Positions 8,771-17,144 of a stretch of DNA of 64,000 nucleotides are shown piece by piece. Location of the stretch: positions 3,069,836 through 3,133,835 of the forward strand of contig CP024912.1 in NCBI GenBank assembly GCA_002813895.1, written 5' to 3'. The stretch is from Cyanobacterium sp. HL-69. Its GTDB lineage: Bacteria; Cyanobacteriota; Cyanobacteriia; Cyanobacteriales; Cyanobacteriaceae. Positions within the stretch are counted from its first letter, which is position 1, and every line of letters begins with the position of its first letter. Position numbers and translations under genes: made by a program. The notes beneath the pieces were generated by a model that saw only the letters and a program-made list of their open reading frames with translations, had not been told where the DNA came from and searched no databases.

Positions 8771-9586
8771 ATGATACCTATGAAGTCAAAAAAAATAGAT
8801 AATTTACCTTTAAAAGCTATTTTAGAAGATACCCTAACTATTTTCTGGGCTGAATGGTTAGATTTACGGGCAAGAATGGCTCAAATTGCCTCTACGGGGT
8901 TAATTTCACCGTTAATATATGTCCTTGCTTTTGGCTTGGGTTTGGGCAATACCATTGATAGGGTTAGCACTCCTGCGGTGGGGGATAATTATTTAGAGTT
9001 TATTTTGCCTGGGATGGTGGCGCTATCTTCCATGACGATTAGTTTTGGGGGGACTACTTTTTCCATATGTGGCGATCGCCTTTTTAGCAAAACTTTTGAC
9101 GAGTTGTTATTATTACCAGTACATCCCCTTGCTTTACATTTAGGAAAAGTGTTGGCAGGAATTGTGAGGGGGTTAATGACGGCATTTTCTGTGATACTGG
9201 TGGCAATTCTGTTTACAGGGAAGGTTTTCAGTTTTATTAATCCCCTGTTTATTTTAGTTGTAATCCTCAATTGTGCTGTTTTTGCTGGAATTGGGGTAAT
9301 TATCGGTTTAAGGGTCAAATCCCTTGAATCTGTGGGGCTTTACAACAACTTTTTGATCGTGCCGATGTCCTTTTTAGGAGGTACCTTTTTCTCCCCAGAA
9401 AGCCTACCGATGGTTTTAAAGGTGATTGTTTATTTACTACCCCTAACCTACACTACCACTGCTTTAAGAGCGGCGGCTTATCAACCCATCAGCGTTTTTC
9501 CTTGGTATAGTATTCCTATACTATTAGTAATTGCGATCGCACTGGCTTTTGTGGGTGCTTATCAATTTTCCCATCAACAAGAATAA
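8771..9586 (+). CDS. ABC-2 type transporter permease
   Basis: 271-residue integral membrane protein with about six hydrophobic segments after a polar N-terminus. Seen: FILPGMVALSSM and a late LGGTFFSPESLP-type loop, both typical of NodJ/ABC-2 permeases that export polysaccharides, lipids or drugs. No ATPase gene is adjacent, so its partner must be elsewhere and the substrate is unknown. Start may be ATG 8771 or ATG 8780 (MKSKKIDNL). Confidence 0.85.
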   Translation: MIPMKSKKIDNLPLKAILEDTLTIFWAEWLDLRARMAQIASTGLISPLIYVLAFGLGLGNTIDRVSTPAVGDNYLEFILPGMVALSSMTISFGGTTFSICGDRLFSKTFDELLLLPVHPLALHLGKVLAGIVRGLMTAFSVILVAILFTGKVFSFINPLFILVVILNCAVFAGIGVIIGLRVKSLESVGLYNNFLIVPMSFLGGTFFSPESLPMVLKVIVYLLPLTYTTTALRAAAYQPISVFPWYSIPILLVIAIALAFVGAYQFSHQQE

Positions 9587-9587
9587 C

Positions 9588-9635
9588 TAGAGATTAGGTA
9601 GTAGGATTTAGGGGTTAGGTATTAGGTTTAATACG
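9588..9635. repeat. Short tandem degenerate repeat (TTAGG-rich)
   Basis: Runs of ATTAGGTAGTAGGATTTAGG-like units between convergent genes, resembling the short tandemly repeated heptamer tracts common in cyanobacterial intergenic DNA. Confidence 0.5.
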
Positions 9636-9664
9636 CACCGCCGTAAAAGCTGAAGCCTTAGCGG

Positions 9665-10399
9665 TTAAAAATGATTTTTAAAAAGTAAAGTACCTTTACC
9701 CTGTTGCATGGGTAAGGTATTGATGATATTTTCTTGGGCGCAATATTCCAAATCATCCACGAGATTAAGTCTCACTAATCTTTGTCCATGACTGGCGAGG
9801 GAGAATAATTTTACTAAATCATGTTGCCATTGTTGATAAAGTGCGATCGCACTAATAACCTCATCATTACCAATCATATCTATATCATAGTTGGAAATGA
9901 GCCTGGAGGCGATCTCTCCTGCGCAGATAGTATCCTCAAGGGAATAACCCCCCTCCCAACCTGAGCCCACCAACCAGACATTTTCGGGTTTTGTTTGCTC
10001 CAAAAAATCAACTACCGCCCCAAAATTAATCATCGCCCCAGTGACTACCACCTCAGCATTTTGCACCCTCTGCAAAGCCCTAGTGCCATTAGTTGTGCTA
10101 ATAAACAACTGCTTATCCTTTACCACTTCAGGGGTACAATCAAGGGGAGAATTACCCATATCACAAGACTCAACCTTTTTTCCTCCTCTTTCCCCTAATC
10201 TTAACCTTTTCTCAGAAGACAAAGACTCACTCTGTGCTAATAATAAATCAATATCACTAAAAGCCCTTACCGACTCCGCCCCTGCATCTATCGCCGTCGC
10301 CATGGTAGTAGTGGCACGAAGTACATCAATAACCACAGCGCAATCAGGCACTTGATTTTCAGGAGTTGACTCAGGAGTATGATAAACAGAAATTTTCAC
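9665..10399 (-). CDS. comB: 2-phosphosulfolactate phosphatase family protein
   Basis: 244 residues of the ComB family, Mg-dependent acid phosphatases first described in coenzyme M synthesis. Seen: VIDVLRATTTMATAIDAGAE near residues 23-42, RLGERGGKKVESCDMGNSP, FISTTNGTRAL and GSGWEGGYSLEDTICAG. Cyanobacteria make no coenzyme M, so the physiological substrate here is unclear. It is convergent with the ABC permease gene and has its own ATG start (MKISVYHTPE). Confidence 0.85.
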   Translation of the reverse strand: MKISVYHTPESTPENQVPDCAVVIDVLRATTTMATAIDAGAESVRAFSDIDLLLAQSESLSSEKRLRLGERGGKKVESCDMGNSPLDCTPEVVKDKQLFISTTNGTRALQRVQNAEVVVTGAMINFGAVVDFLEQTKPENVWLVGSGWEGGYSLEDTICAGEIASRLISNYDIDMIGNDEVISAIALYQQWQHDLVKLFSLASHGQRLVRLNLVDDLEYCAQENIINTLPMQQGKGTLLFKNHF

Positions 10400-10476
10400 G
10401 ATGATTATTTTACCTATGCTTTCACAATCAGCAATTATATATCACCGAGGGAATCTCCGTTAGTTTAACCATTGGT

Positions 10477-10502
10477 GAGGGATAAAAAAGAATCTATCCC
10501 TC
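10477..10502 (-). terminator. Hairpin after the DUF3318 gene
   Basis: GAGGGATA/TATCCCTC 8-bp inverted repeat with a 10-nt loop, 9 bp beyond the stop. It lacks a T tract after the stem, so it is either a weak terminator or a 3'-end stabiliser. Confidence 0.5.
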
Positions 10503-10510
10503 AATCCTAA

Positions 10511-11209
10511 TTAAATATTGCGCATTCTAGCACTACTACGAGAGCGAGGAGAAGGGGGAGTTTGTAAAGGTTGATTGCCCGTATTTTGTGCTTCCCGTTG
10601 TTTAGCCTTTGTGGCACTACGACGCAACGCCTGTAAACGCTCTTCATATTTCTTCCGTTGATTGCGTTTAGGAGTTTGCTCAATTAAAGTTTTAAGGGCG
10701 CTACCTAAACTCTGATAAGCATTTTTCAAAGAATAACCGAAACGGGTAGCCAAAATAATTGCTTTCTCATCGGCTTCCATAGCATCCTTGAGATTCTTTT
10801 CACCATTATTTTTTTGCCAAAGACGATAACCAGAAATACCACACAAAGATAAAGCTAACAATAACAATAAACCATCTTGTACCCAAAGCTCTCCCACAGC
10901 ACCCCCTAAACCAATGGCAAGGGCAGCCATTTCCCATCCTTCCTTGGGAATAGTATCATTCTGAATTCTAGCAACTTCATGCCAAAACATCAGATTTCGT
11001 TGGTCAATAGCTAAGTTTTCCCATTTTGCTAAGTCGATTTGAATTTCTACCTCATCTTTGCCTAACTCTTCACTGCGGATTAGGGGAGGATTAACTTCAG
11101 TGGAAGATTCTACCATTACCCAACTTTGCAATTCTGGGGGTAACAGGGTTTTTAATCTTCTTAATTCATTCATTTCTGCTCTGGCGGAGGATGTTGTATA
11201 AGAAGTCAT
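10511..11209 (-). CDS. DUF3318 family cyanobacterial membrane protein
   Basis: 232 residues. The N-terminal soluble part (MNELRRLKTLLPPELQSWV...) precedes two hydrophobic stretches near residues 95-125, then a basic C-terminal tail rich in Arg, Ser and Pro. The layout matches the cyanobacterial DUF3318 family of unknown function. The HEVARI motif at about 77-82 is noticeable but no catalytic set is complete. It starts with ATG and is divergent from the next gene. Confidence 0.75.
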   Translation of the reverse strand: MTSYTTSSARAEMNELRRLKTLLPPELQSWVMVESSTEVNPPLIRSEELGKDEVEIQIDLAKWENLAIDQRNLMFWHEVARIQNDTIPKEGWEMAALAIGLGGAVGELWVQDGLLLLLALSLCGISGYRLWQKNNGEKNLKDAMEADEKAIILATRFGYSLKNAYQSLGSALKTLIEQTPKRNQRKKYEERLQALRRSATKAKQREAQNTGNQPLQTPPSPRSRSSARMRNI

Positions 11210-11302
11210 ATAATTATTTTACTTAACTATTATCTATAATTTTGATCTTGTTGATCTTATTCTATGGTAATCTAATCTTAATTTGAGTTGCTAAATTCTA
11301 AC

Positions 11303-11701
11303 ATGGAACGTGGTTTGTTTTGGTTGCCGTTATTAATACTCTTTTTTTGGTTAGCATGGAGCGGTAAAAATGAATACCAAAAGTTAGAAAATTATAAAGT
11401 TTGGGCAGAAAATTTTGATAAGTCTAAATATGATATTTACTCGGTATTAGGAAAAAAAGGAAATATCATTACTTGGGGCAAACCGACGGCAAAGGGAATT
11501 ATCAATGAGAGTCAGTTTTGTTTAGATGACATTCAAGAAATTAATCTATTGAGCAAAGATAAAGTCGTCTCAGAAGCAGATTTATCAGAAAAAGAAGAAG
11601 CAAATTTACAGTTTATTACTAAGGAAAATAACTCTATTATTATTCCTTTTACTCAAGGTACATTGGCAGGAAAATGGTATCAATATTTGAAACGATTTTA
11701 A
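11303..11701 (+). CDS. Hypothetical protein with N-terminal membrane anchor
   Basis: 132 residues from ATG 11303 (MERGLFWLPLLIL); an in-frame TTG at 11288 is a weaker alternative. Residues 5-20 are hydrophobic and form a signal anchor. The rest is a polar domain with an internal IITWGKPTAKGII segment and a C-terminal GTLAGKWYQYLKRF. I do not recognise the family. Its divergent neighbour is the DUF3318 gene. Confidence 0.65.
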   Translation: MERGLFWLPLLILFFWLAWSGKNEYQKLENYKVWAENFDKSKYDIYSVLGKKGNIITWGKPTAKGIINESQFCLDDIQEINLLSKDKVVSEADLSEKEEANLQFITKENNSIIIPFTQGTLAGKWYQYLKRF

Positions 11702-12428
11702 AGATTGTAAATAGGCGTAAATAGCTTTGTTAAATCAATTATAGCTTTTATTTTATTAAGACTATTATGAACAAGGGGTTTAAACCCCTTGCCTAAATCG
11801 ATTTAATTATGCCCACTTACTTAATCTAGCTTACTTTTATCGAGCGATTACCTATCTGTAAAAAAGAATTTAGTAATAACACAAATAATATTTTGTTACT
11901 TTTACAATTAATTTGATTGAGGTTTATTAAACTATTGCCATAGCAAAATGTGATATTATTATGGAGACTTGATAAAACTCTTTACTTAGAAAATAAAAGA
12001 AAAACTTGGTTTGTTTGTGTGTTATATTTCTAATAAATAGATAAAAAATATACTTTTCTACACAATTCTGACTTAAACTTCTCATAAATTTTTCTTTTGG
12101 TTGGAAGAAGATAAAATCTTAATTCAATAGTTTTTTTATCAATAATCAATGATTCTAAAATTTATTTCTAGTGGGGAAATTCTGCAAACAGAAAGACTGT
12201 CTCATTACCTTTCGTCTTGGGTAAAAGTAATTCGTTATGTTGAGAGGCTAAAATTATTGTAAATTAATATTATGATTATTAAAAAGCCACTCTGGACACA
12301 TAACCTAGAGACACAAACAAATAATTTTAAGGTTTCCCGGTTAATTTTATTGATTTTTTGAGGAAATCTTTTCCATGAACAGATATTTATAAGAGTACAC
12401 TATATTAGGGATCGAGGAGTTTTGTAAA
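11702..12428. other. Long intergenic region upstream of rpaB
   Basis: 727 bp with no convincing ORF. It holds the palindrome at 11772-11791 and then AT-rich DNA, with a somewhat GC-richer patch around 12170-12250. AGGAG sits about 10 bases before the rpaB start. The length suggests a long rpaB leader or an unrecognised RNA; nothing matching 6S, SRP or RNase P RNA was seen. Confidence 0.5.
11772..11791. repeat. Dispersed palindrome, probable terminator
   Basis: CAAGGGGTTTAAACCCCTTG, a perfect 20-bp palindrome about 70 bp after the preceding ORF; same family as 8619-8638. Confidence 0.7.
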
Positions 12429-13175
12429 TTGGATACACAAAAAGAAAGAATTTTAGTTGTTGATGATGAGGCTAGTATTAGACGGATTCTGGAGACTCGT
12501 TTATCAATGATTGGTTATGATGTGGTAACGGCTGCGGATGGAGAAGATGCGATCGCCACTTTCCACGAAACCCAACCAGACTTGGTGGTATTAGACGTGA
12601 TGATGCCCAAGTTAGATGGTTATGGGGTATGTCAAGAACTACGCAAAGAATCGGACATTCCCATTATCATGTTAACAGCTTTAGGAGATGTGGCTGACCG
12701 TATCACAGGACTAGAATTGGGTGCGGATGATTATGTGGTAAAACCTTTCTCTCCCAAGGAATTAGAAGCAAGAATTCGCTCTGTATTGAGACGGGTAGAT
12801 AAGGATGGAGTAGCTGGTATCCCTAGCTCTGGGGTTATTTCGGTCAATTCTATTCGCATTGATACAAATAAAAGACAGGTTTATAAAGGAGATCAAAGAA
12901 TTCGCCTCACGGGAATGGAATTTAGTCTATTAGAGTTGCTAGTGAGTAAGTCTGGAGAGCCTTTTTCTCGTTCCGAAATTCTCCAAGAGGTATGGGGTTA
13001 TACTCCTGAGCGCCATGTAGATACTAGGGTGGTAGATGTCCATGTTTCTCGTTTACGGGCTAAACTAGAGGAGGATCCTAGTAATCCTGAATTGATTTTA
13101 ACTGCTAGAGGTACAGGATATTTATTTCAACGTATTTTAGAACCGGGAGAAAAAAGAGCTTCTAGTGGTAGTTGA
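12429..13175 (+). CDS. rpaB: OmpR-family response regulator RpaB
   Basis: Essential cyanobacterial regulator that binds HLR1 elements and adjusts photosystem and high-light genes; partner of the kinase Hik33/NblS (established knowledge). 248 residues: receiver domain with acidic pair Asp12-Asp13, phosphoacceptor Asp56 (VVLDVMMP) and the VVKPFSPKE lysine, then a winged-helix DNA-binding domain with SRSEILQEVWGY and RVVDVHVSRLRAKLE. The start is TTG at 12429 (LDTQKERILVVDDEAS), with AGGAG about 10 bases upstream; no ATG exists at a comparable position. Its likely target psaD is in this window. Confidence 0.93.
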   Translation: MDTQKERILVVDDEASIRRILETRLSMIGYDVVTAADGEDAIATFHETQPDLVVLDVMMPKLDGYGVCQELRKESDIPIIMLTALGDVADRITGLELGADDYVVKPFSPKELEARIRSVLRRVDKDGVAGIPSSGVISVNSIRIDTNKRQVYKGDQRIRLTGMEFSLLELLVSKSGEPFSRSEILQEVWGYTPERHVDTRVVDVHVSRLRAKLEEDPSNPELILTARGTGYLFQRILEPGEKRASSGS

Positions 13176-13271
13176 TAATTAGTTATCTTCTTTTGAAAGG
13201 TTATTACACCAATTCTATTTTATTTACGGAATATTAGAAAGTAGCAAAAAAACAGTTCTATTAGTAATTAA

Positions 13272-13290
13272 TGAGGGGTGTAAAACCCTT
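13272..13290. repeat. Imperfect palindrome downstream of rpaB
   Basis: AGGGGTGTAAAACCCTT-type imperfect inverted repeat, a degenerate member of the dispersed palindrome family and a possible rpaB terminator. Confidence 0.45.
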
Positions 13291-13385
13291 CACTATAGAT
13301 ATATTTTAATTTAAAAATTAAAGTCAAGTATAGGCGTTATTATTTGTCTTCCTGCTTATTTACTGCCCCTACTTTTCAATGATTA

Positions 13386-13500
13386 ATACCAAATCCGTGA
13401 ATCAAAATATACCTTAGTTCAATTCATTGAACGATAAACTGTTAGCCTTGTAATTTATTGCAAGGCGGGGATGGCATACTCTACCATTCGGATTTGGTAT
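13386..13500. repeat. MITE-like or cloverleaf repeat with 12-bp terminal inverted repeats
   Basis: Ends are ATACCAAATCCG and CGGATTTGGTAT, perfect inverted repeats. Inside are two hairpins: GTTCAATTCATTGAAC (13417-13432) and GCCTTG...CAAGGC (13445-13466, stem extendable to about 10 bp). The ~115-bp unit can fold into a three-stem structure. TA-rich flanks suggest a non-autonomous element of IS630/Tc1 type, but no transposase is in the window. Confidence 0.7.
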
Positions 13501-13568
13501 AATTTGTTATCCATGCCTTAGCTCTGTAATAATGCAACGGAGTAATGGAAATATTTTCATAAAAAATA

Positions 13569-14225
13569 ATGCCAGAAAAAATCAAATCTTCTGAAAATAG
13601 TCTTTTAAAAAATTTACCCTTAATTGCTGGTATATTGGGGGGAACTTTGTTAATGATAAATCGCTTAGTTACTCCCACTTTATTAGATTCTCAGGCTCGT
13701 TCTGATGCTTTGGGTATTATTCTATGTGCTATGTTATTATTAACCAGTATTTTAGCTAGGCAAATTCAACCAGAACCTCCTCAAAGTGTAGTATTACAAG
13801 GAGAAGAAGGCTTTGAGTTAATAGATGATCTACCTGATAAAATAAAGACAGAATTGGCTTGGGCTAGTCACTTAATTCTTACTAACACGGTTAGTAAATC
13901 AGTGCTTATTTATTATCAAGAAAAAATTCTTTTAAGAAGAGGTATTCTAGGTACAGAAAAGGAAATAAAAGTTGGGCAAATTGTAGATAGGGTTATCAAA
14001 ACACAAAAGCCTGTTTATCTGGTGGATTTAAAACACTATCCTGGTAAGGTTGAGTTTGATTATTTTCCCGAAAATATACAGGGTTTGATTTGTTTACCGT
14101 TGAATGATGGGGGAGTCATGATGGTAGCCACAAATATTCCCCGTAGTTATACAAAACAAAATGAAAATTGGATCAATGGTATTGGGGCCAAAATTGCCCT
14201 TACGTTAAAGGAAGAATATGCCTAA
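13569..14225 (+). CDS. Cofactor assembly of complex C subunit B (CCB-type) protein
   Basis: 218 residues resembling the cyanobacterial CCB2/CCB4 (DUF2930) group, thylakoid proteins needed to attach haem c(n) to cytochrome b6 of the b6f complex. Two hydrophobic segments (about 15-35 and 45-63, ending SILARQIQPEPPQ) precede a soluble domain with ELAWASHLILTNT and a GAF-like end (GLICLPLNDGGVMMVATN). It starts with ATG (MPEKIKSSE). Assignment rests on layout and recall of the family; the paralogue cannot be fixed. Confidence 0.7.
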   Translation: MPEKIKSSENSLLKNLPLIAGILGGTLLMINRLVTPTLLDSQARSDALGIILCAMLLLTSILARQIQPEPPQSVVLQGEEGFELIDDLPDKIKTELAWASHLILTNTVSKSVLIYYQEKILLRRGILGTEKEIKVGQIVDRVIKTQKPVYLVDLKHYPGKVEFDYFPENIQGLICLPLNDGGVMMVATNIPRSYTKQNENWINGIGAKIALTLKEEYA

Positions 14226-14249
14226 ATGTTGTTTTTGTGGTGATGGGTG

Positions 14250-14771
14250 TCAAAGTATAAATAAAGAGGCGATCGCCCCTAGGGATATAATTAAACTAAG
14301 TAAAAGAAACTGATTATCCTTGGTGTTAACTGTACTCAAATCTACCAACTCTATTTGTCTTTTTGGCTCAATTTTGCGAGGGCTACTAGCACGACGATTG
14401 ACAGGTAAACTAGATTTAGCATTGAGATCTGGAATTTCCGTCATCCATTCCTTGGGGCGTTGCAATTCAGGGGCTTTGAGAATGTATAGCAAACGTTGAG
14501 CCTGAGTTTTGGTGTCTGTATAGGGATGGGCGCATAAACTTTGGCAAAGGGCGATCGCACTTTCACCCTCCCCCATGGCCTGATAGGCATTTACTAACCA
14601 CATCTGCACTTCTCCTCCCAAACCACTATTAAGGGATACCAACTTACAAGCATCCTCCAAATATCCAACACTCTGGCGATACTGCCCAGACTCAAAAGCC
14701 GATTTGCCCTGACTATATCTTTTGGTAAATTCTTCCTGTGCAAAAGAGTTCACAATGGTTAATTGATTCAA
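14250..14771 (-). CDS. TPR-like, C-terminally membrane-anchored protein
   Basis: 173 residues. The N-terminal half reads as two tetratricopeptide-like units (RYSQGKSAFESGQYRQSVGYLEDA near 19-42, and VQMWLVNAYQAMGEGESAIALCQSL). A linker rich in Arg, Pro and Lys follows, and the last ~20 residues (FLLLSLIISLGAIASLFIL) form a single tail anchor facing the cytoplasm. Probably a scaffold at the membrane; the partner is unknown. It converges with the CCB gene, 24 bp apart. Confidence 0.65.
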   Translation of the reverse strand: MNQLTIVNSFAQEEFTKRYSQGKSAFESGQYRQSVGYLEDACKLVSLNSGLGGEVQMWLVNAYQAMGEGESAIALCQSLCAHPYTDTKTQAQRLLYILKAPELQRPKEWMTEIPDLNAKSSLPVNRRASSPRKIEPKRQIELVDLSTVNTKDNQFLLLSLIISLGAIASLFIL

Positions 14772-14849
14772 AAACTACATTAATCACCCCAATAATGAAA
14801 ATTTAGGGTGTATAGTTGATTGTACACTTTTGATTGATTGATTTGACAA

Positions 14850-15290
14850 TCAATTATTACCAAATTCCTCTCTCAAAGAATCATCATTATCATCAGCAAT
14901 ACTGGCTACTAAAGTAATTATACGAGAAATCTCACTAGGATAAAGATCAGCAATAGTACGTTGGGCAGAAACCACTATCTGATTATCAAAAATACTAAAG
15001 CAAGTCTCAAAAGTACCACTCCAGTTTGTTTCTAATAACCTTTTCATCAATTCAGGTTCATTTTTGGCAGGTAAAGGTAAAACCACTGACCAAACCGTTA
15101 ACAAATCATCTTCACTTTCCCCCGTCAGTTGTACAAATACCTCCACGCTACCATACTGAAATTTCCACAGATAACCCTCATCATTTTTCAGCACCATAGC
15201 GCTGTCATTTTCTTCTAGGCTATAAATAACTGTCTCGATTTCATCCTTATGATTAACCTTATAATCATCCATAATTAAATTGTCTTCCAT
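14850..15290 (-). CDS. YbjN-like domain protein
   Basis: 146 residues from ATG 15290 (MEDNLIMDD). The frame stays open to a GTG at 15353, but the ATG is preferred because the extension is unlike the family. It has the small alpha/beta look of YbjN/type III chaperone-like proteins: WKFQYGSVEVFVQL, LTVWSVVLPLP, then ETCFSIFDNQIVVSAQRTI. Acidic overall. In other bacteria this family includes sensory-transduction-like proteins without a defined activity. Co-directional with the TPR gene (78 bp gap). Confidence 0.6.
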   Translation of the reverse strand: MEDNLIMDDYKVNHKDEIETVIYSLEENDSAMVLKNDEGYLWKFQYGSVEVFVQLTGESEDDLLTVWSVVLPLPAKNEPELMKRLLETNWSGTFETCFSIFDNQIVVSAQRTIADLYPSEISRIITLVASIADDNDDSLREEFGNN

Positions 15291-15644
15291 AATAAATTTT
15301 TTTCTTATTAACGTTACTCTACTGATGAAGGCTAATTTCTGATTTAGCACCACTCAAATATTAAACCAAATTGACAATTATTTGACAATCTTGTACGTCA
15401 TAACACAGAATAGGGATTATTAAAACCATTGATAATTAAGACCAAAGTATTATTTATAAATACTTTCTGCGAAACTTAGGTTATGATCAGTGCTTTATTT
15501 TATATAGCAATTATCATGGTTACGGAGTACAAGATAATCCCCCTAAATCCCCCTTAATAAGGGGGACTTGAGAATAATGAATGTATCTCATAATTATAAA
15601 AAACGCTATATTACTTTTTAAGTTAATTATTATATTTTAAATTT
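15291..15644. other. Intergenic region with a palindromic repeat
   Basis: 354 bp between divergent genes. It contains the CCCCC-TTAATAAG-GGGG type palindrome (listed separately) and AT-rich promoter DNA; nothing else recognised. Confidence 0.5.
15537..15565. repeat. Dispersed palindromic repeat (CCCCCTTAATAAGGGGG type)
   Basis: Unit ATCCCCCTAAATCCCCC, then TTAATAAGGGGG. Same core as the copy inside ileS (6029-6057) and the copy beside purB (17883-17911). Confidence 0.75.
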
Positions 15645-16490
15645 GTGCCACATCTAAATATTTCTACCTTAAAAGGGGCTTTATGGGGGGCTTTAGCAGG
15701 AGATTTTTTTGCGCGTTATCCCCACCAAGATTTATATTTAAATTATGATTTAGAATCTTTTTCTCCTTATTTAGAAGTTATTTTTATAGGCTTTGAAAGG
15801 ATTATTAAAGATAATTCTTTTAATGTAGAAACATGGATTAAAGAGATAAAAAATAACAATTATTACATTCAAGGTTTGATCATAGCTGATAATGAACAGA
15901 ATATAGTAATTCCCTTAGAAATAGCTCTTTTACCTCTAGTTTTATCCTGTTATGAAAGCAAGAATAAATTAGAACATCATCTCGATCAGTTAGATTTATC
16001 TTTAAATATTAATAATAACAATCGAGAAAACATTTTTAACTTACACTTAATTATTAACTGCATCCTTACCCATAACAACAATAATATTACTCAAGTATTT
16101 GATTTAAATAGTAGTAAAAAAATAGAAAAAGTAAAACAATTTATTAATCAGAAAAAAAATATTAACGAGCTAGAAAAAGAATTTAACCAGCACTATCATC
16201 AACAAGAAATTAGTCTTTATCAAGGAATATATAGCTTTTTATCCCTATCTAATTATGTCGAACTGTCACTACTCAGAAGCACTAACTTTAAAAATCAAAA
16301 GTCCTCTACATCAATTCTGACGGGATTTTTATTAGGCTTACATAACGGTTATCATGCCCTTCCTTTCTCTTTGAAAAAATACTTTCAACTAATACCCATC
16401 GTCAAAGAGAAAAATATAGACTTACTAAGTCAACAATTTATCGATAATTGGCAGGGAAAATATACAAAAAATCCCCTCTCTAAGTTTTGA
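15645..16490 (+). CDS. Degenerate ADP-ribosylglycohydrolase-like protein
   Basis: 281 residues from GTG 15645 (VPHLNISTLKGALWGALAGD). The N-terminal GALWGALAGDFF and the C-terminal SILTGFLLGLHNGYHALP match the two ends of the ADP-ribosylglycohydrolase fold. The aspartates that coordinate the metals (the GDxDTxA-type segment before that C-terminal helix) are replaced by NQKSSTS, and the paired acidic residues after the first motif are absent. It is therefore probably not an active hydrolase of the usual kind. The middle is Asn-rich and low in complexity. Single gene convergent with psaD. Confidence 0.55.
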   Translation: MPHLNISTLKGALWGALAGDFFARYPHQDLYLNYDLESFSPYLEVIFIGFERIIKDNSFNVETWIKEIKNNNYYIQGLIIADNEQNIVIPLEIALLPLVLSCYESKNKLEHHLDQLDLSLNINNNNRENIFNLHLIINCILTHNNNNITQVFDLNSSKKIEKVKQFINQKKNINELEKEFNQHYHQQEISLYQGIYSFLSLSNYVELSLLRSTNFKNQKSSTSILTGFLLGLHNGYHALPFSLKKYFQLIPIVKEKNIDLLSQQFIDNWQGKYTKNPLSKF

Positions 16491-16528
16491 GAAGGGAATA
16501 TTATTATGGCAGTTTTTAATGTTGATGA

Positions 16529-16963
16529 TTAAACATCATAAGGGTTTTTGCCAGAAAACTTGAGGGTGACAGGCTCAGGATTTCTGCCGATATTTCTATC
16601 TTTTTTGCCGTGGAATTCACGCCCTTCGTTCACTTTTTCAGGGAATACACCATCAGCGGGGTGGAGATATTGAACTTCACCGTTAGGATATACACGGTAA
16701 ACTTTATAATCTTCCATTTTGGGCTTAAATTTGGTGCGTAATTGAGTACCTAAAGCCAAACATTGCTCTTTACGGGCAAAGTAGTATAGGTTTTCACCTT
16801 CATTCATGATTGCAGCGCCACCAGTAGGCATTTCAAATACTTGCTCTTTGCTGCTAGTCCAGGTGATGGCGTATTTTTCTTCTCTGTCAGCTGCAGAGAG
16901 TAAACCGCCCGTACTTCCGCCAAATTTAGGCATTTGACCTGTTAATTGGATTTTTTCGCTCAT
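16529..16963 (-). CDS. psaD: Photosystem I subunit II (PsaD)
   Basis: Stromal-side PSI subunit that docks ferredoxin and stabilises PsaC. 144 residues with the family blocks [18 protein letters not shown] (8-25), [39 protein letters not shown] and a basic C-terminus ([17 protein letters not shown]). It starts with ATG. Four 10-bp-phased TGTTAC-like repeats lie 78-117 bases upstream and are candidate RpaB sites. Confidence 0.98.
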   Translation of the reverse strand: MSEKIQLTGQMPKFGGSTGGLLSAADREEKYAITWTSSKEQVFEMPTGGAAIMNEGENLYYFARKEQCLALGTQLRTKFKPKMEDYKVYRVYPNGEVQYLHPADGVFPEKVNEGREFHGKKDRNIGRNPEPVTLKFSGKNPYDV

Positions 16964-17040
16964 AGAGATATTGCTTTTATAGAAATCACATTTACTATCT
17001 AGGCAATGCTATCACTGACTTAACCCCTATTTACTATGTC

Positions 17041-17080
17041 TGTTATGAACTGTAACAGTTTGTTACCTTTTGTTATTTAA
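17041..17080. promoter_or_regulatory. Four phased HLR1-like repeats upstream of psaD
   Basis: Consecutive 10-bp units begin TGTTAT, TGTAAC, TGTTAC, TGTTAT. HLR1, the RpaB site, is a pair of (G/T)TTACA hexamers 10 bp apart, so adjoining pairs here give three overlapping HLR1-like sites. They lie 78-117 bp before the psaD start codon, a place where RpaB is known to act on PSI genes in related cyanobacteria. Confidence 0.7.
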
Positions 17081-17116
17081 TGGGGAACGGGGAATGGGCA
17101 ATGGGCAATGGTCAAA
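17081..17116. repeat. Tandem GGGCAAT-type heptamer tract
   Basis: TGGGGAACGGGGAATGGGCA followed by another ATGGGCAATGG unit: imperfect 7-bp repeats between psaD and hisH, like the short tandemly repeated repetitive sequences of cyanobacteria. Confidence 0.55.
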
Positions 17117-17144
17117 CTTCATTCTTACTCAAGGATGGGGAACT

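Noticed and set aside
11890-11930. HLR1-like site before rpaB (GTTACTTTTACA)
   Set aside because: The two half-sites are 7 bp apart, not 10, so it does not fit the RpaB site pattern.
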